The notes under the pieces were generated by a model, which was given only the letters and a program-made list of their open reading frames with translations, made no database searches and had not been told where the DNA came from. From Adiantum capillus-veneris (taxonomy: Eukaryota; Streptophyta; Polypodiopsida; Polypodiales; Pteridaceae), in NCBI GenBank assembly GCA_014529385.2, contig CM043952.1, positions 157,901,057-157,938,556 on the forward strand: a stretch of DNA of 37,500 nt, in the 5' to 3' direction. Position 1 is the first letter of the stretch; each line of letters begins with the position of its first letter. Made by a program: the position numbers and the translations under genes. Of this stretch, positions 1 through 11,519 are shown piece by piece.

Positions 1-1740
1 ACAAGTGGTGGACCTTGCTTTTATGTTTTAAAGGAGCATATTTTGGACAAGTGGTAGACATTTTTTCTCTCCATGGTTCAATGGAACCCACCTTAGACAA
101 GTGAAGTACCTTGAAACCAAACCCCCATAATACAACCTACTAAATAGGTTGGAAAATTGGTGGGATATGAAACCATCCATGATAGAGCATAGTATAGGTG
201 AAAACGTAGTGGTCCTTATATCAATTACCCATGCATAGCTTGGACAAGTGGTGGACCTTGATTCTCTCTATGTTTCAATGGATCCTATCTTGGACTAGAG
301 ATATATCTTACTTATTTTCATGCTTCAATGGATTGTAGCTTGGATAAGGAGTGGACCTTCAAACAAAACTCCACAGCATAGCATATATTAACAATTCATG
401 GGTTTTATAGAGATTTTCTTGCCTATTTTGGAGAGTTGGTACACCTTTATTCTCCATTCTTCAATGGATCTGAGGTTGGACAAGCGGAGCTGGAGAAGTG
501 GTCAACCTTAAAATGAAACCTCCCATGCTACAACCCATCATAGATCGTATATGTAGTGGACCTTGAAACTCTTTTATGTCCCTAGCTTAGAGAAGCATTG
601 CACTCTTGATTATCTCCATACATGAAGGCAAGGTTGGACAAGTGGTGGACCTTCAAACCAGAATCTCTATGCAATAATAGGCAAGTGGTGGAGCTTGTTT
701 TCTCCATGTTCCAATGGAGCCTAGCTTAGACAAACAATGGAGCTTGCTTCTCTCCATGTTTCAATGGATCCTAGCTTAGAAAAGTGGTGGAGCTTTGCTT
801 CTCTCCATGTTCCAATGGACCATAGCTTAGACAAGTGGTAGACCTTGAAAAACACCCCCCGTATACAACATATTATGGGGTTTTCATGTTTCAATGGCAC
901 CTAGCTTGGACAAATGGTAGAGCTTGCTTCTCTTTATGTTTCAATGGATCCAATCTTAGCCAAGTGGTGGACCTTGAAACAAGAACCCCCCCCCCCCCCC
1001 CCACATGTACAACGTATTATGGGTTTTGAAAGCACTGGGAGAAAATAATAGCTTTGATAAGTGGTGGACCTTGCTTCTCTCCATGCTTCAATGGAGCCGA
1101 GGTTGGACACATGTTGGAGAGAAGATGGTTGCCCATGAAATAAGACCATGCATGCTATAATCAATCATATGTTGTACACATGGTGGACCTTGCAATTGTT
1201 TTATATGCCTAACTTAGACAAGTGGAGGACCCTTGATTACCTCCAGATATCAACAACAAGCCAAGTTTGGACAAGTGTAGTACCACCAAACCAGAATCTC
1301 TATGCTACAATAGAGTATAGGTAGGACACGTGGTGAACCTTGATATCAAACCATCCATGATACTAGAGATGATAGGTTTCACATGTGGTGGAACCTTGTA
1401 TCAATGTTCTATGTGTGTAGTTTTTGACTAGTGATAGACCTTGAAACTAATCCCTCTAGGGTACAAGAAAAAAGAGATGAATGAGGAGGCTAGAATACTT
1501 TTGTTGCATTAGCGCATCCCATGTTACCACATATACTATAGGGTTCTTGGATAAGTGTTGGATCTTGTGTCAATGCTCCATGTCTAGCTTGGACAAGTGG
1601 TGGACCTTGGTTCTCTCTATGCTTCAAATGGGCAATAGATTGGAGACACAGTGGCCTTTTTTTTTCAATGATTTTATTTTTTGGAAACCTTGGAGGCACC
1701 ATGTAAGAGGCACTCTAAGTCTTCCATACAATGGACCTAT
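1..1740 (+). repeat. 50-bp minisatellite, forward arm
   Basis: Degenerate tandem copies of a unit of about 50 bp whose core reads TGGACAAGTGGTGGACCTTG, followed by a stretch like CTTCTCTCCATGTTTCAATGG. The core recurs dozens of times, with spacers of variable length. Longer spacers contain phrases such as CATGCTACAA. Short open frames here only reflect repeat periodicity and have no protein-like composition. The same unit returns reverse complemented from 5.16 kb onward, so this is one arm of a large inverted arrangement around the SET and first HAD-like exons. The repeat family is not one I can name. Confidence 0.85.
986..1002. repeat. C17 homopolymer
   Basis: A run of 17 cytosines within a minisatellite unit (after ACAAGAA). 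The same place in other units has only 4 to 6 Cs (for example after AACCAAAC or AAAACA), so the run is a local expansion. The opposite strand is a G17 run. Assembly or read error in the exact length is possible. Confidence 0.9.
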
Positions 1741-1813
1741 TGGACTATAAAATAATGATATCTTTCTTTGATCTTGTCATTATTTTATGCGTAATATTTT
1801 CTTCTTTTTGCAG

Positions 1814-2370
1814 ACACAAAGGAGTTAAGTGATATAAAAACTAGATGTATTTCACACTATGATTGACATGAAGATCCTTTTGGGACACCAACTTTTCCTA
1901 TTCCCAAAGATGTAATTTTCCATATTAACGGTGTGGATTTTGAAGTGCGACGTTCATGTATTCAAGGAGCTAATTATGGGCTATTTGTGCATACTACCCT
2001 GGAAAGTGGTTTGACTATTCTAAACTATGGAGGGCATAAGTATAGATTTCAAGACCGGAAAAAGATATGCAAAATATTTCCAAGAGCTTATAAATATTCT
2101 CTTCTAGAGGATCCAAATATAGAAGAAGAGGAAGATCAATCATACATTATTGGTTGTGTAGAAGAAGGAAACATGTCGGGCTATATAAATAGTTCTCACA
2201 GTACAAATGTCTGTCCCAACATACGCTATAAATTTGATCCAAATTTTCCACCTTGGCATAAATGCACCTCTTCACACATCAAGTCAGAAGAATATGGCCA
2301 TGTATGCATTGAGACTATTTGTCAAGTTGAAGCAGGAGAAGAGTTGTTTGCTGACTATAACTTTACTTGA
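1814..2370 (+). pseudogene. SET-domain protein exon, interrupted by one TGA
   Basis: A polypyrimidine tract and TTTTTGCAG end at 1813, so an exon can start at 1814 in phase 1. The frame reads protein-like sequence, hits a TGA at 1864-1866, then stays open to a TGA at 2368-2370. Past the TGA it begins HEDPFGTPTFPIPK and contains SET-domain landmarks: GANYGLFVHTTLESG (the GxGLF start), ILNYGG, YIIG...GNMSGYIN, CPN and the C-terminal GEELFADYNF. SET proteins transfer methyl groups from S-adenosylmethionine to lysines, mostly on histones. The usual NHS-C-PN pocket is altered here: the N, S and PN remain but spacing and Cys placement are changed, so activity is uncertain. No pre-SET or post-SET cysteines follow. 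Upstream exons were not found. It could be a pseudogene, or the TGA may lie in sequence removed by a later acceptor, in which case a GTG-less exon would begin after 1866. The SET assignment is reasonably firm; functionality is doubtful. Confidence 0.7.
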
Positions 2371-3013
2371 CATTGTAAAGTATTGTACATGGATGGAAAT
2401 CTCAAGTACATGCATCATTTTCATTTTTCATGGATGAAATCTCAAGTGAATATAACATTTGATTATTGTTTATTTTATGCTCAACGAGAATCTAGAGTGC
2501 TCTTATGCTTTGTGTGTTGTCTAACTTATTTGACTACCTTGGCCATAGAATCTTGATTCTACTCTAGATTTATGATAAATCTTACCAAAATTTAATCAAT
2601 GTTTAGGTTGGACAAGTGGTGGGGCTTCAAACATTACTGTCTCAAACAAGTGGAGTTATCTTACTTGAATAAGTGGTGGCCTTTGAATCCAAGTCTAAGC
2701 CAAATCTCTAATTGTTTTCTTGTAGTCTAGGTTGGACATTTGGTGGACCTTGTATCCATGTTTCCTCAACAAGTTGTGGCTTTTAGTTTTCACTTTAAGT
2801 ACTCGTCTTTAATAAAGTGTAGGATGGAAAATGTTGAGTTAGTAGATTGTATTTTAGACAAGTGGTGTTTTGTGTACGAATGCTGAAAATGGTTGCAAGG
2901 ATTCTAACAACGACTTTACCTTAAATAAATTTCTTACTAGGAGTTCTACATATAAATATGGTGAATAAAATTCTAGTGGTTTTGAGATACCATTTGTGTA
3001 TGTCTTTTCTTAG
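2371..3013. other. Spacer with stray minisatellite units
   Basis: AT-rich sequence between the SET exon and the first HAD-like exon. From about 2605 to 2890 it holds scattered forward-orientation pieces of the minisatellite (GGTTGGACAAGTGGTGG, GGTTGGACATTTGGTGGACC). The last 20 bases form a plausible 3' splice site (TATGTCTTTTCTTAG ending at 3013). No other coding signal is visible. Confidence 0.6.
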
Positions 3014-4212
3014 ATTCACAAACTGGGATGGATAATGCTCCTATGGTTCAGTCAACAACTATACAATCCATAGATTCTATGGTTTCTAAAGTGCCCAAGA
3101 TGGATGATATTTCTATACTAGAGTCTAGTGTTGTGCAACTTGAGCAAGCTTCCAATAATGAGAACCAAGAAATCGATGCTTCAAAAATGCAACATACATC
3201 AAAAGAGACTGAAAAGTCTACTCAGGAGCTATTGCCAATTGCTACTACGTCATGTAGTGTAGATGTTGAGAAATCCATGCTTACAATTATATTGGATTTA
3301 AATGGTCTATTGTTGAAACGTTCCCCTCAACCATGCTCACACCACAACTCAGTACAAATGGATTCAAAAAGATATATTATACTCAATCCAGGTTGCATCC
3401 AATTCTTGAAGACTATTTTACAGAGGTTTAATGTTGCAATTTGGTCGACAGCTACTGGCAATAATGTGTATCAAATCCTTGCAGCACTAAACAACTTAGC
3501 TGAGGATACATTGCCTTTCTTTGCAATTTGGTCGCAAGATGTTTGCTACACCTCTCAAACTCAAAAATTGTTTAGACCCCACAATCCAAACGTTGAGGCA
3601 ATGTTCAAGCCTCTAGCCAAAACTGCCATGGGGTTTGAATGTGATCCACAAATAACAGTGCTTATTGATGACTCTCCTTACAAGGGATGTATTTCACCAG
3701 AAAACAATTGCATTTTTCCACCACAATTTGATGCTGAGAAGATGGTTGACAATATGCTCTTGGAGGAGCTACTGCCATACTTGATTCAGCTTGATGAGAG
3801 AAGGGATGTGCGTGATTTAATTGCTTCTAATCATTATGGACAACCTATAGTGACAAATGATATTGAATACAAACAAATCATGGAGTATTGGAAGCAAAAA
3901 AATGATGTTTGGTCAGCTAAGGTGTTCTTTACAAGAAGAATACCACCTGCAAAAGGTGACAGAGATGAAACTACCATTGAAGACGCAAGTGACACAAGCC
4001 ACCGCAATGAAATGAGAAGAGCCCAAATACAACAGATCTTGGCAAAGGAGCGTACAACCATTGAAAGCATGAAGGCATCACAATTGACCACTTCAGCTAG
4101 GCAATTGGGTTGTAACACAAAAGGAGTTTTGAAGGCAACCACAGCAAAGGCTTATATAAATAAGGTGAAAGCTGAGAACAATCTTCTAAGGCTGGATAGA
4201 AACCAACCCTAA
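3014..4212 (+). CDS. FCP1/HAD-like phosphatase-fold protein 1
   Basis: Open frame of 394 codons from ATG 3028. It is also open upstream to a good acceptor (TTTTCTTAG ending 3013) in phase 1, so the ATG may be internal and earlier exons may exist. Residues 1-80 are polar and look disordered. From about 84 it matches the FCP1/NLI-interacting-factor branch of the HAD superfamily: motif I ILDLNGLLL (nucleophile Asp90; the usual second Asp is Asn92), motif II VAIWSTA (Ser140/Thr141), candidate motif III Lys195 or Lys198, and motif IV VLIDDSPYK (Asp214, Asp215). The C-terminal 100 residues are charged and probably helical. Family members remove phosphate from Ser/Thr, for example on the RNA polymerase II CTD. 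Loss of the motif I acid/base Asp, as in several plant relatives with DLNG, suggests weak or altered activity. It lies between minisatellite arms. The frame is intact over 1.2 kb with no decay, which supports a real gene. Confidence 0.8.
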
Positions 4213-4306
4213 GGTACTAGTGACATGTCATATATTCTTGATTTACATGCTTGAACACTCATGTGCATGGTATCTAACAAATATTTCTTTTTATTCCTTC
4301 CTGCAG

Positions 4307-4414
4307 GATCTTACAAAGGATACTACTAGATGGAGCTCAATCACTAGAGATTTTGATGTTTTTGCTCAAAATAATGAAGCAATCACCTACTTTTTTTGTT
4401 TATCAATTTCTTGA
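4307..4414 (+). CDS. Possible last exon of HAD-like gene 1
   Basis: TTCCTTCCTGCAG ends at 4306 and is followed by an open frame beginning DLTKDTTRWSSITRDFD, ending in a TGA at 4412-4414. Two upstream donors could feed it. AAG|GTGAAA after 4164 lies on a codon boundary and would join this frame, replacing the last 15 residues of the HAD-like protein with 35 new ones. AAG|GTACTA after 4213 lies just past the TAA, which would make this a 3'-UTR exon. Both are consistent with the bases seen; only transcripts can choose. Confidence 0.4.
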   Translation, partial: DLTKDTTRWSSITRDFDVFAQNNEAITYFFCLSIS

Positions 4415-5159
4415 GAGACTTTCTTTTAATTTGTAATCATCAAATGAAATGAAAAGTATCCTTGTTATTAAGATTGCTGATCTTTTTCTTGTTCAAAACT
4501 TTCAATTGTGATTTATAGTTTTGTTAGCATGAGATTGTGCTTTTTTAGTTTGAAAAAAAATGTCAAAGATCCAAGTCTTTTTGGCTTTACTTAAGTTATT
4601 AATTGTGAAAGATCCAAGTCTTTTTGCTTTCCTTAAGTTATTGATTGTCTATGTAATAGTCCTTAAAACAATATCGGATGGCTTTCTTGCTCCCATGTCT
4701 CACATTGGTCTTTAGGTAAGACACGTGGTGACCTTGAAAGTATGGTCTCATATCTCGATCAAGTGAAGAGACATGAAGCTTAAATATCACTACTATGTAT
4801 CTAGTGTTAAACTCCATCGCGACAAAGATACTAGAGTGCCAAATTGCAGTCTAGTTTAAGTGAAAATCCATTTGAGCTAAGGTAAAACTTATAGCGCCTC
4901 ATTTTTCCAGGATTCTACCCCATCAAGGAAGTTAGAATCTAGCACAAACCAATTAAGACTCTTTTGGAGCCTAGATAGAACAATTCGTGGAACTTGAGAA
5001 ACTTATTATTGACTTAGAGTCTAGTTTAGATAAGCAAAAGATCTTCAAACCAGCACTTGACTTTCTTACTATTCAATATTCAAAGCCCCTTGAGGCTAAC
5101 AAATTACATACCTACTTGTAACCTAACTAATGAGTAATTATATAGATCTAATCAAGTAT
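4415..5159. other. Intergenic spacer with 44-bp duplication
   Basis: Low-complexity AT-rich sequence downstream of HAD-like gene 1. A unit containing AAAGATCCAAGTCTTTTTG and CTTAAGTTATT is duplicated at about 4563-4606 and 4607-4650, 44 bp apart. One stray minisatellite-like phrase (AGACACGTGGTGACCTTG) occurs near 4717. No coding exon was recognised. Confidence 0.6.
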
Positions 5160-8100
5160 ATATAATGAGTCTTCAAACTAATAAACCAAGGGAAGAGAGT
5201 ATCAAGGTCCACTACTTATCCAAGCTCAGCTCTAGACAACATAGAAAGATGCTAGTTCTACTAATTGTCTAATTATAGGCATGGAGAAATGATAGAAGGT
5301 TGACCACTTGTCCAACCTATCTTCTCTAGTAAGATGGGAGGTTTGGCCTTAAGATTCACCATGTAACCAACCTATACATCATTGTATTATGAAGAGTAGA
5401 AAAGCAAAGCTCCACCACTTGTCCAAGCTAGTTCTAAAATCCACATGGATATAAGCAAGCTCCACCATTTGTCGAATCTCTCTTCCATTAAAACATGAAA
5501 AAACTCAGCTATGTTGTACAGGGGACTTTTTTCGAAGGTCCACCACTTGTCCAAGCTAGGATCCATTAAAACATGGAAATAAAAAAAGCTCCACCACTCG
5601 TCCAACCTTTAGAGTTGCGAAGTGTATGGGTTGTCTAAACTAGGTATGGGAAAATAATTGAAGGTCCACCACTTGAAACATGGAGCGAAGCAAGCTCCAC
5701 CATGTCTCCAATATGCTAGACTACATTGAAACACCCTAAACCCATGATATTTTGTACATAGGGGATTTACATTCAAGGTCCACCACTTGTCCAACCTAGT
5801 ATCCCTAGTAGCTTGATAGGTTTGGTCTCAAGATTCACCACTTGTCCACTCTATGTCATTGTATTAAAAAGGATTGGGTGTTAAGGTCCACCACTTGTCC
5901 AACCTATAAGGTTATATTTTAAATGGTTTTTTTCTCACAACTTGAACTACCCATGATATGTTTTACATGGGAGTTTTGTTTCAATGTTCGCCACTTGTCC
6001 AAGCTAACTCTATTGAAACATAGAGAGAACCAAAGGTCCACCACTTGTCCAATCTAGGCTATATTGAAACATGGAGAGAAGGATGCTCCACCATTTCTCC
6101 AAGATAGGCTTCATTGAAACATGGAGAGAAGCAAGCTCCACCATGTCTCCAAGCTAGGATCCATTTAAATACCCTAAACCCATTTTATTTTGTACATGGG
6201 GGATTTTATTTCAAGGCCCACCACTTGTCTAACCTATTATCCCTAGCAACACGAGTGGTTTGGTCTCAAGATACACCACTTGTACACTCTATGTCATTAT
6301 ATTAAGAAGAACTATGTATTAAGGTCCACCACTTGTCCAACCTATAAGGTTATATCTTAAATGGTATCCTTTCTCACCACTTGAAATGCCCATGATATGT
6401 TTTACATGGGGGTTTCATTCCAAGGTCCACCACTTGTCCAAGCTAACTATATTCAAACATAGAGAGAAGCAAAGGTCCACCACTTGTCCAAGCTAACTCT
6501 ATTCAAACATAGAGAGAAGCAAAAGTTCACCACTTGTCAAAGCTAGGCTCCGTTGAAACATGGAGAGAAGTAACCTCCATCATTTTTCCAAGATAGGTGC
6601 CATTCAAACATGGAAAGAATCAAGATCTACCATGTCTCCAAGATGCTAGGCTCCATTGAAACACCCTAAAACCATGATATTTTGTACATGGGGTGTTTAC
6701 ATTCAAGGTCTATCACTTCTCTAACGTATTATACCTAGTAGCATGAGTGGTTTGGTCTTAAGACTCACCACTTATCCACTCTATATCATTATATAAAGAA
6801 GAACTGGTTGTTAAGGTCCACCACTTGTCCAACCTATAAGGGTATATCTTAAATGGTATCCTTCACCACTTGTCAAGGTCCATCACCACTTTTCCAACCT
6901 ATAAGGTTATATCTTGATTGATATTTTTTCTCATCACTTGTAATGCCCATGCTATGTTTTACAAAGGGGTTTTGTTCCAAGATCCACCACTTGTCCAAGA
7001 TAACTCTATTGAAACATAGAGAGAAGCAAAGGTCCACCACTTGTCCAAGATAGGCTCCATTGAAACATGGAGAGAAGGATGCTCCACCATTTCTCCAAGA
7101 TAGGTTCCATAGAAACATTGAGAGAAGAAATCTCCACCATGTCTCCAAGCTAGGCTCCATTGAAATACCCTAAACCCATAATTTTGTACATGAGGGGTTT
7201 ACATTCAAGGTCCACCACTTGTCCAACCTATTATCCCTAGTAGCACGAGTTATTTGGTCTCAAGATTCACAACTTGTACACTCTATGTCATTATATTAAG
7301 AAGAACTATGTGTTAAGGTCCACCACTTGTCCAACCTATAAGGTTATATTTTAAATGGTATCCTTTCTCACCACTTGAAATGCCCATGATATGCTTTACA
7401 TGGGGATTTCATTCCAAGGTCCACCACTTGTCTAAGCTAACTCTATTAAAACATATAGAGAAAGAAAGGTCCACCACTTGTCCAAGCTAGGCTCATTGAA
7501 ACATGGAGAGAAGGAACCTCCACTGTTTCTCCTAGATATGCTCCATTGAACCATGGAGAGAAGTAAGCTCCACCATGTCTCCAAGTTGCTAGGCTTCATT
7601 GAAATACCCAATACCCATGATATTGTGTACATAGGGGGTTTACATTCAAGGTCCACCACTTGTCCAACCTATTATCCCTAGTAGGTTTGGTCTCATGATT
7701 CACCAGTTGTCCACTCTATGTCATTATATTAAGAGGAATTGGGTGTTAAGGTCCACCACTTGTCCAACCTATAATGTTATAGCTTGAATGGTATTTTTTC
7801 TCACCACTTGTAATGCCCATGACATGATTTACATGGGGGTTTTGTTCCAAGGTCCACCACTTGTCCAACCTAACTCTATTGAAACATAGAGAGAAACAAA
7901 GGTCCGCCACTTTTCCAAGCTAGGCTGCATTGAAACATAGACCTTAATACCAAATTATTTCTAGTAGCATGAGTGATATTTTGTACGTGGGGGGTTTACA
8001 TTCAACGTCCACCACTTGTCCAACCTATTTTCCCTAGTAGGTTTGGTCCCAAGTTCACCACTTATCCACTCTATGTCATTATATTAAGAATAATTGGGTG

Positions 8101-9640
8101 TTAAGGTCCACCACTTGTCCAACCTATAAGGTTATATATTGAATGGTATTTTTTCTCACCACTTGTAATGCCCATGATATGTTTTACATGGGGGTTTGTT
8201 CCAAGGTCCACCACTTTTCCAAGATAACTCTATTCAAACATAGAGAGAAACAAAGGTCCACCACTTGTCCAAGCTAGTCTCCATTGAAACATGGAGAGAA
8301 TGATACTCCACCATTTATCCAAGATAGGCTGCATTGAAACATGGAGAGAAGCAAGCTTTACCATGTTTCCAAGCTAGGCTCCATTGAAACACTCTAGGGG
8401 GTTTTATTTCAAGGCCCACCACTTGTTTAACCTATTATCCCTAGTAGCATGAGTGGTTTGGTTTCAAGATTCACCACTTGTACACTCTATGTCATTATAT
8501 TAAGAAGAACAATGTGTTAAGGTCCACCACTTGTCCAACCTATAAGGTTATATCTTAAATGGTATCACTTCTCACCACTTGAAATGCCCATGATATGTTT
8601 TACATGGGAGTTTCATTCCAAGATCCACCACTTGTCCAAGCTAACCATATTCAAACATAGAGAGAAACAAAGGTCCACGGCTTGTCCAAGCTAGGCTCCA
8701 TTGAAACATGGAGAGAAGGAACCTCCACCATTTCTCCTAGATAGGCTCCATTAAAACATGGAGAGAAGTAAGTTCCACCATGTCTCCAAGATGCTAGGCT
8801 CCATTGAAATACGCAAAACCCATGATATTTTGTACATGGGGGATTTACATTCAAGGTCAACCACTTGTCCAACCTATTATCCCTAGTAGGTTTGGTCTCA
8901 CGATTCACCACTTTTCCACTCTATGTCATTATATTAAGAGGAATTGGGTGCTAAGGTCCACCACTTGTCCAACCTATAAGGTTATACCTTGAATGGTATT
9001 TTTTCTCACCAGTTGTAATGCCCATGACATGCTTTACATGGGGGTTTTGTTCCAAGGTTCACCACTTGTCCAAGCTAATTCTATTGCAACATCGAGAGAA
9101 ACAAAGGTCCACCACTTGTCCAAGCTAAGCTACATTGAAACATGGACCTTAAACCAAATTATTCCTAGTGGCATGAGTGATATTTTGTACATGGGGGGTT
9201 TGCATTCAAGGTCCACCACTTATCCAACCTACTTTTCCTAGTAGGTTTGGTCGCAAGATTCACCACTTGTCCACTCTATGTCATTATATTAATAATAATT
9301 GGGTGTTAAGGTCCACCACTTGTCCAAGCTAAATCTGTTCAAACATAGAGAGAAACAAACGTCCACCACTTGTCCAGGCTAGGCTCCATTGAAACATGGA
9401 GAGAATGATGCTCCACCATTTATACAAGATAGACTCCATTGAAACATGGAGAGAAGTAAGCTCCACCATGTCTCCAAGATGTTAGAGTCCATTGAAATAC
9501 CCAAAACCCATGATACTTTGTACATGGGGGTTTACATTCAAGGTCCACCACTTTTCCAACCTATTATCCCTAGTAGCATGAGTGGTTTGGTCTCAGGATT
9601 CACCACTTGTCCACTCTATATCATTATATTAAGAAAAATT
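5160..9640 (-). repeat. 50-bp minisatellite, reverse arm with higher-order units
   Basis: Reverse complement of the unit at 1-1740: copies of CAAGGTCCACCACTTGTCCAA joined by GCTAGGCTCCATTGAAACATGG and AGAGAAGCAA. Above the 50-bp unit is a higher-order period of about 340-505 bp. The marker CTCTATGTCATTATATTAAG or a close variant recurs near 5848, 6290, 6782, 7287, 7720, 8076, 8493, 8925, 9281 and 9618, each followed by GGTCCACCACTTGTCCAACC and usually CTATAAGGTTATAT. A second marker with TTTTGTACATGGGGG falls between. Copies are well preserved compared with the forward arm, which suggests more recent amplification. Small open frames here are periodicity artefacts. Confidence 0.9.
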
Positions 9641-9979
9641 GGGTTCCATATCTAAATGGATCTTTGCTTGGATAGTGGTAGACCTTGAGACCTAAATACC
9701 CATTCTACACTAGAGCATTGGTTAAGCCTTATGCACTTCAAGCATACCTTTAACAACAAGTAGTAGTTATTAGTTGACTTAAGTCTAGTTGAACTCCATG
9801 GTATTGAGACTAAGAGAGAGTGTAGCATAAAAAAGATTCAGGAATTTAATTCGACTTTCTTTCTATTAATGAGTAGATCATAGATGGATTTTGGTATCTA
9901 ATAAAACCTTAGGGTAGACAATGTAAAACTCATGTCTATTGTTGTGTTTGCATTAAGTGTTCTTGTTCTTTAATTTCAG
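9641..9979. other. Spacer upstream of HAD-like gene 2
   Basis: Contains one last forward-oriented fragment (GGATCTTTGCTTGGATAGTGG, near 9657), then AT-rich sequence ending in TTCTTTAATTTCAG at 9979, a good 3' splice site. No upstream exon was recognised here. Confidence 0.55.
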
Positions 9980-10755
9980 AATCATTACAGAAAAATGGAT
10001 TGGCTATACGCTGGCATAAATTGAAGAAAACTATTGAATTACCCATCCAACCTCCTCCAAGACCTTGTCCAAGGAATGAATCACCTCCTTATCACCTACC
10101 ACTTGATTTCAAGGACATCAAAAGAGTACTTATCTTGGATCTAGAGGGGTTACTTCTCAAGACAATTGAAATAAAACATGGAGATTCTATGCCAGCTTGG
10201 GCTCAACACATGCGACTTGTGGAGGATAAAGATGAAGTTTATCATGTGGTGCGACCAGACGCACAAAGTTTTTTGGATTTTTGTGCTGAATACTTTGAGC
10301 TATGGATATGGAGTTGCTATAACTTAACAAGGGTACAACACATCACACAAAAATGTCTTCCTAAGCAGTATACCAAGTTCAAGGTGTTTATGAGTAACAA
10401 AAATTGCCAAAATCCAAATATCATGTTAGGATTTACAAGGGTTTATCACAAAAATTTGAGTGATATTTGGAAGATATTTGAGGATTTGGATGCAAACAAT
10501 ACCTTAATTTTTGATGACACTCCATATAGGGTGATGTGGAACATGCCGGGGACATATCTTATATTTCCAAAGATGTGGAGGCAAACTTCCGAGCAACTTC
10601 AAAACTTCTTGCAGAGAACCATAATTCCATGGTTGGTAGGATGGTTGTATGCAAGAGATAAGAGAGTCTATATATACAACACAATTGTAAATCAGTATAG
10701 TGATTCTGAGACAAATTATGTCCTTGGTGTGTACTTGTCAACACGAAAGCATTGA
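9980..10755 (+). CDS. FCP1/HAD-like phosphatase-fold protein 2
   Basis: One exon, open from the acceptor at 9979 in phase 1 to TGA 10753-10755, about 258 residues. There is no ATG near its start that gives a full domain (the codon at 10000 is TTG), so an upstream exon or missing start is implied. Numbering from the Leu at 10000, motif I is VLILDLEGLLL (nucleophile Asp47; second position is Glu49, not Asp), then VVRPDAQSFLDF (RPDA phrase), motif II LWIWSCYN, and motif IV LIFDDTPYR. The fold is that of FCP1/SCP phosphatases and the TIM50-like HAD proteins. The remaining 60 residues after motif IV are the usual helical cap end. The acid/base Asp is missing, as in copy 1. The copies share order and motifs but little else, so they diverged long before the flanking 6.4-kb repeat. 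Uninterrupted frame, probably expressed or recently so. Confidence 0.75.
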
Positions 10756-11519
10756 ATAAATATTGCCATAAGATGCTTTTTTTATTCTAGTGTGTATCTT
10801 TCAACATTTGTATAATTTGATATAGTGTTTTTTTTTTAAAAACAAAGGTGTGTCAATTTTATGAACACTTCAATGGAGTGCACCCTACTCTAAGGGGACT
10901 TCAATGTACTATTGGAGTGCATCCTATTGTAAGGGGACTCTGATGTATTGCTAGAGTGCACCCAAATTTTTGGGGACTCATTTTTTATTTGATTGGGGCC
11001 TATGTTGGGTCATATAATAAAAGAAATTCATTTTTTGTCAATTCATATCGAGGTTGCATTTATTTGTAACTATGAGAGAATTGATGTTTGATGTCAAAAT
11101 AAAACTTGTAAGTGTGGATCAGAGAATTCATGGAGTTTAAATATGTGAGAGGGATCTTTTTCTTGGGAACAAATGTTTGCTTCAAGAATTTTGTCATTAC
11201 ATACTTTATGTGAAAGAGTTTTAGAACCTAAAAGACTTTGAAAAGAAAACTATGGAATCTAAGTGCATGTATTCTTGAATGGCTTGAAAGTTGATGTATA
11301 CATGCATGTCGCCTTGATGAAGATTTAGATCTGACAAGATGCAAAGCTAGAATTCTTGGACGTTACCTTTGTCAATTTGGTAATAACATATTTAACTTTC
11401 TTTTCTTATGGGTGGAAAATATATTATTATGTGCATTTGGAACCTAATTGCTTGACCTTCAAACCAAGATTCCTATGTTATTTTTTCATATACTTTTTTG
11501 TAATGAATTAAGATTTTGG
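10756..11519. other. 3' flank of HAD-like gene 2
   Basis: AT-rich sequence with no recognised exon. AAAACAAAGG and T-rich runs near 10830 suit a 3' UTR. A 39-bp triplicate is described separately. Confidence 0.5.
10875..10980 (+). repeat. 39-bp tandem triplicate
   Basis: Three imperfect copies starting at 10875, 10914 and 10953, each with GAGTGCACCC or GAGTGCATCC followed by GGGGACT. Located about 120 bp after the HAD-like gene 2 stop, possibly in its 3' UTR. Confidence 0.85.

Noticed and set aside
5387-9655. Many small open frames of 60-95 codons in both strands of the minisatellite
   Set aside because: They repeat the same phrases (for example KWWTL or STTCPT) with the 50-bp period and have no conserved composition beyond the repeat; not genes.
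3014-10755. Reading the SET and both HAD exons as a single fused gene
   Set aside because: Each has its own stop codon and there is no splice pattern to bypass them. Kept only as neighbours.
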